A stretch of 64,000 bases of DNA from Symbiodinium kawagutii (lineage: Eukaryota > Sar > Dinophyceae > Suessiales > Symbiodiniaceae), in NCBI GenBank assembly GCA_009767595.1, contig VSDK01006555.1, positions 638,397 to 702,396 of the forward strand, written 5' to 3'. Shown in pieces: positions 59,553 to 64,000 of this stretch. A model generated the notes under the pieces. That model did not search any database. It worked only from the letters and a program-made list of their open reading frames with translations, and was not told the DNA's origin. Position numbers and translations under genes: made by a program. Numbering within the stretch: position 1 is the stretch's first letter; the number at the start of each line of letters is the position of its first letter.

Positions 59553-62111
59553 TTTACTTTTGAATTCTTCAAAAAGCATTGACTTCATTCGGACTTCATT
59601 AGGACTTCTGTTTTTCTAGTCGCAGTGTGAAGTCCTGAGGTTCGTAGTTGAATCGTAGGCAATGATTCAGGCACAGCTTGGACCACCATCGCGGGCACCA
59701 GACTACTCTTCCAAGTGACGAAAAGGAGTCCTAGAGGAAGTTTTTACTTAGAGTCAACTCTTCCTACAGGAGTCCTGGAGGACATCAGAGTTTTTTGAGG
59801 GGACATGACATGTGGGGCGTTTGACGCTTGGGGCACCGGGCTCGGAGCTTAGGATCGACGATTCTTCTGGGCTTTGGGACCTCGGCCCTCGGATTTCCCT
59901 GGCCTCACAGAGCTGGAAGATCGATTTGGGAAGATCGTTTGAGATCGAAAAAAACACCGAACATGACAATGTTGAGACAATATGATGTATAGTATGTAAT
60001 ATCCATGAATGAAATCACGCGTGAATTAGGAGGTCCACAAGTGAAGCTCAGTAGTTGGCTTTACAACAAAGCCAAATTATGCTGCAGAGCTGAGCAAAAG
60101 CGCATGGCCACGACAATCCTTGCATTGATATCCCAAGTCCATAGATGAAATCAGATGATCATATCACATCCACACCTTGACTACACCTTTTGCTCGGCTG
60201 GTCCTGCCTTCGGATCATTCGTACCCGGGCAGCCACAAATGCAGTCATCAAATAATGCTATCGCTTTCAGGAGGAAAAAACTGGCGCAACCGAACTCTGC
60301 CACATCGGCAATCTCAGAGTTCATGTCATGTCGCTCTGCCATGCACTGCCTTCCTTGGTTCTCAAGCATAGTCCGTTAGTCCGCCTGGAACTTCTCAACA
60401 GAAGTGGCACAAAAGTGACATCAGATGACGTAAGGATGACGTAAGGTCTGCACAATGTTCCTAAATATTCCGAATGAATAAATCATGTGTGGAGTAATTC
60501 AGTGTGAGCGGGATCACCTGTGGTTCAGGTTGTGAACCAGAAAGGGGTGGCCGGGCACCTCAGGATTTGCCAGCGAACCGATACAAACCTACAACCTTTT
60601 TATCGTTTAGCAAGGAACCGGACATTGTGAGGACTTTCATTTCTAAGCCCGCCCTTCCTCACCCACTGCACATTTGTAATTGGGAGGTCTACAAGCAAAT
60701 AGAAAACCCAAGGCGCACATTCCAACATTTTTTGTCGAGAGTTGAGGGCAGGAAAGCTTTGGGGTAGCCAGCATGTGTGCAATACAGGCAACAGGGATTC
60801 AGTATTCAGTCTTGCCTATGTTCAATTCTGTTCAAATCTATTCCCTTTCTTCGAAACGAGACTCCCACAACAAAGTACTTGCCCCGGAGGAAAATGACAA
60901 ACGATTGTTCCCTCTGGAATGTGAACAAAAAGTTTGTCATTTCCATATGAGTGAGCACAAGAGAGGTGGCTGAATTTAATCGGCCCAAAAAGCGACTCAA
61001 ACGACCACAGTGACACCCACAATAGATGCGATTGGCATCCAGAGTACACATATTTCTGATTTGTGTTTGTTTGTGTTGGGCCGGACTGGGGAGCAGCCGA
61101 ATTCTTGACTAAGACCAGTTTTGTGGTGCAGCATCGAGCTGTTTTGCTTCGCTCAAAGCCCAGCGTCAAGGCGCATGATTTTGTGTGCAGCGATTTGAGA
61201 CGCAGCTCGAATCTTGCAAGGACATGCTCTATGCGTCTCGTGCATAAGCCTGTGCACACATAGTTGCAACGCATGTCAATCCGTGTGTGTGTGTGTGTGT
61301 AAGTAGTACAGAGTTGTTTGTATACATACACGATAGACACGGGAAAATTTGGTCGGAAATGTTGAACACCAGGGTCGTAAGCTTCCAACAAACATGTGGT
61401 CTAGGCAATCACGGATTCTTGTTGATTGGTGATCTGTTCTTCCTCTTGTATGCGACTAAACACCGGGACCAAAACATGATGTGAATGGAAGGTGTGTGCA
61501 TGTTTGCATGATGTAAATGGAAGGTGTGTAGTGTATGCTTTGCATGTTTGCTCAGTAAAGGACGCTCTTCCCACAACGAATCCCGGAAAGGAAGGAAAAG
61601 AAGGAAAGGAAGGAAAGGAAGGAAAGGAAGGAAAGGAGGGACAGGAAGGAAAGGAAGGAAAAGAAGGAAAGGAAGGAAAGGAAAGGAAGGGAAAGGAAGG
61701 GAAAGGAAGGGTAAGCAAGGAAAAAAGAAGAACGGACAAGAAGAAAGACAACTTTGAAAGGAATTGACGTTACGGGACGAAAGAAAAATATGGGGGCAGT
61801 ACTCCGAACGTTTGCAAACCAAAAGCTTACTTCATTTGAGAAATAGATGTAGTGAAAAGAGATGAAAAGAGGGAAAAGATAAGGAAAGCAAGGGCAAGAT
61901 GGGTAAGGGAACGAAAGAACAGAACTGCACCGGTGAAACATTGAAAAATAGAACCCAGCATCATCAAGCCTCCAAGGGATTCTACAAGCTTAGGAAAATT
62001 TCTCACCCAAGTTATGCTCTTTCAGGGATCCGTATTTGCTTGCTGAATTCCAATCAACATACGAAACCGGCAAACGAAAGGAACAAATAGATACGACTGA
62101 GTAACTCGCAG
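59553..62111. other. Unresolved stretch with exon-like fragments
   Basis: Open segments with good acceptors occur at about 60271-60325 (EEKTGATELCHIGNLRV) and 60550-60700 but could not be chained. (GT)n run at 61283-61301. Confidence 0.35.
61585..61715 (+). repeat. GGAAAGGAA purine repeat
   Basis: Imperfect (GGAAA)/(GGAAGGAAA) array; produces lysine/glycine- or serine/phenylalanine-rich spurious ORFs. Confidence 0.95.
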
Positions 62112-64000
62112 TGTCCAAAGAATCCGGCAGCAAATGGCAAAACACGTGCAGCAGAAAGTTGAACATCGCAACGAACTTCAATTACCAGCTGTGTACACAT
62201 GCATTCGACCTTACCATGCAGACACTCGATGATTCTTTCGACGTGCCAGGCAGAGAAGCTCGGGATCGTATGCCGAGGGCATGTCCTGCAGGGCTACGAG
62301 ATGGAAGGTGGCCTTGCGTTTGAGTCTCCTTGAGAGGTCCAATTTGAGCCTTCTCAATTGGGATTGGCAAAATTCAAGCAGAGAATGGGTAAATCCAACC
62401 AGATCAAAGAGATTGTAAATAGATGAATTCAAACAGATTGAAAATGTTTCAACAGATTGGCCTCCGTCATGCTTCAGGCTGGGTGCAGCTCACCCGTGAA
62501 TCAAGCCTACAGGCTGGGACCACCACACAAGCTTCACATCTTAAAGAGGATCTCGGCACTGGATGGCACCGGATTGTCTCACCTTGGAAGTAGCCAAGAA
62601 AGTATGGCAGTATGCCGGTATAAGCGGTATGCCTCCGGAATATCCTTTCACAACTTTCATGGACATTATCGCAAACTTGTACCTCCTACCTGGCGTGGTA
62701 GTAGCATGTACTCTAGTAGCCGTGGTCGCATCAGATATCATCAGATCATTTTTGTTTTACTTTGATTATGTTATTTCGTGCATGTGGTATTTGTTGGCCG
62801 CAAATTACATTGTGCGGGTAGCAGATAAGATAGGAAGAACGCTTGTTTGTGTTTGGTTGCTCTGTGTTGCTTCATGAAACATCATTTAACTATAGCACGA
62901 TCTCGAAGCCAATGCCAACATCATGGTCGTGGTGTTTTTGGTAGGTGGCTGTCATTTTTTCATGCGTGTCGCCTGTGTCAGCTAGTAATTTATCTAGAAG
63001 CAGCCGTGTGTTCTGTCTGATTTTGTGATATCCTGTGCTACTGAAGGTCGGACATTGATCAGGACCAATTGACTCTTGGTATTGCGTTCTTCATAGCAAT
63101 ATCATATCATATATACAACAGCGATATAGTGCAATACTGTAATGTGCAATAATTGTATCAAGCCAACAAGCCAGAGAACAGATGGTACAACTCCCACAAT
63201 GATATGCCAGGTTACAGAAAAGAGACAAGGATGAAATTGGAACGCTTGGAATCGAGACCCCTGAAATTTGTGGTTCTTGGAAGGGTCAGAGGGCCGTCCG
63301 TACATTGCACGTTTCATGGCATCACCGTTTGCCAGAAGTACAACAAAATCCTATGATACAGTCGTAATGTTTCTGCAACGGCTTGATGGTTTAGCATACG
63401 GTGAGCTTGTTGGTTGTCTAGAGACACCAAAGGTTTGGGTGAGTTTGCGCTTTGCTTGTGGATTTGGATTTTTATTTCAGGCCTTTTTCAGGTTTGCTTG
63501 ATACGGCTGCGACAGTTAAATCGTGCAGGAAAAAGACTCAACAATGGTCGTGGTACAAATAGCCTTGCTAAGTCCGGCAAGCATCAAGCAATTTTTCCGT
63601 ATTTGATCAGACCCTAATGTTTGGTAAAGATTGATGGGGTTGGGAGGACGTTTGCCTTTGTTCAGGATTAATGTTTGCACAAATTTGATCTCAAGTACTT
63701 CAAATTATGCTAGTTCAATTAATTGAATTTGCAGTGCATTCGCACCTTGACTGTCGTTTGTTGGTTTCAGGCTGGAGCAGCTGGAAAAACTGCATGGGCT
63801 TTGATCAATGGCGAGGAGGCGCTTTCAAAAGTTCTGCCAGATGTGTAACCAGGGAGAGCTGCTCCACATGTATCAAAGCTTTACTCTGAAGGGGTTCTTC
63901 TTGGTTCTTGCAGTACAGGTTGGTTTGGGAGTATTGCTGCGTCCACTAAAGCCTGGCGAAACACAGAAGGCCACAGAAGAGGAGATGCTGAGCATGAGTT
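62112..64000 (+). CDS. Multi-exon gene running off the window, function unknown
   Basis: Candidate exons: 62112-62190, 62222-62307, 62513-62609, 62897-62940, 63047-63070, 63211-63272, 63362-63438, 63492-63552, 63771-63842, 63919->64000. All nine junctions match in phase; donors are GT apart from one GA (63071). The pieces read as a charged coiled-coil start (QQMAKHVQQKVEHRNELQL), LDDSFDVPGREARDRMPRAC, a short hydrophobic segment (ANIMVVVFL), QKRDKDEIGTLGIETPE and a tryptophan-rich part (WSSWKNCMGFDQWRGG). I do not recognise a family. The 31-bp intron at 62191-62221 is short, and alternative frames are open in the last two exons. Confidence 0.5.

Noticed and set aside
1..64000. Spliced-leader relic (dinoflagellate SL sequence) that would mark retrogenes
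   Set aside because: I looked for TTTTGGCTCAAG-like stretches and saw none.

Overview
The window looks like nuclear DNA of a dinoflagellate, most likely of the Symbiodiniaceae. The reasons are: (i) genes built from very short exons (about 25-120 nt) that can only be joined with a mixture of GT, GC and GA donor sites and AG acceptors; (ii) every gene I could assemble lies on the + strand; (iii) a Ty1/copia element with a 169-bp LTR; (iv) a large amount of GATA/TCTA microsatellite embedded in a composite repeat. There is no bacterial operon structure, CRISPR array, tRNA or rRNA that I can see. Long single ORFs are mostly misleading here. Real genes were found by reading short exons between AG acceptors and G(T/C/A) donors and requiring the codon phases to match.

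Layout. 2.5-10.1 kb: at least 22 exons of a voltage-gated, CNBD-containing cation channel; its N-terminus, one internal exon and its C-terminus are not identified. An 8-kb composite region inside it includes a GATA-tailed repeat (copy A, 6.3-8.1 kb) sitting in the intron that splits helix S6. 10.1-20.2 kb: exon-like fragments only, plus short tandem repeats and a candidate gene at 18.7-19.3 kb. 20.2-21.8 kb: composite repeat copy B (94-bp satellite, then GATA array, then conserved tail). 22.5-25.2 kb: an unrecognised multi-exon gene with matching phases to a stop codon. 25.5-25.9 kb: a hAT-like MITE with an 8-bp target duplication. 27.1-36.7 kb: an unrecognised gene whose intron carries a complete Ty1/copia element (28345-36187; identical LTRs, CCATG target duplication) with a damaged polyprotein. 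37-41 kb: degenerate GATA DNA and composite repeat copy C on the - strand. 41.6-45.9 kb: a roughly 17-exon unrecognised gene. 49.4-50.8 kb: two small genes. 51.4-51.8 kb: assembly gap next to a G-rich minisatellite. 55.0-59.6 kb: a dense + strand cluster: a membrane-anchored lysine/glutamate/alanine repeat protein, an unrecognised gene end, and a five-exon DUF1348 (SnoaL-like) gene. 62.1-64.0 kb: an unrecognised multi-exon gene running off the window.

Functionally only three loci can be named with confidence: the ion channel, the DUF1348 protein and the retrotransposon. Exon boundaries were set by eye from splice signals, phase and (for the channel and DUF1348) recalled family patterns; no alignment or transcript was available. 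The most interesting items are a channel pore with no GYG selectivity filter, a three-copy composite repeat family, and a retrotransposon that looks freshly inserted yet carries a stop codon, several frameshifts and a small AT-rich insertion.
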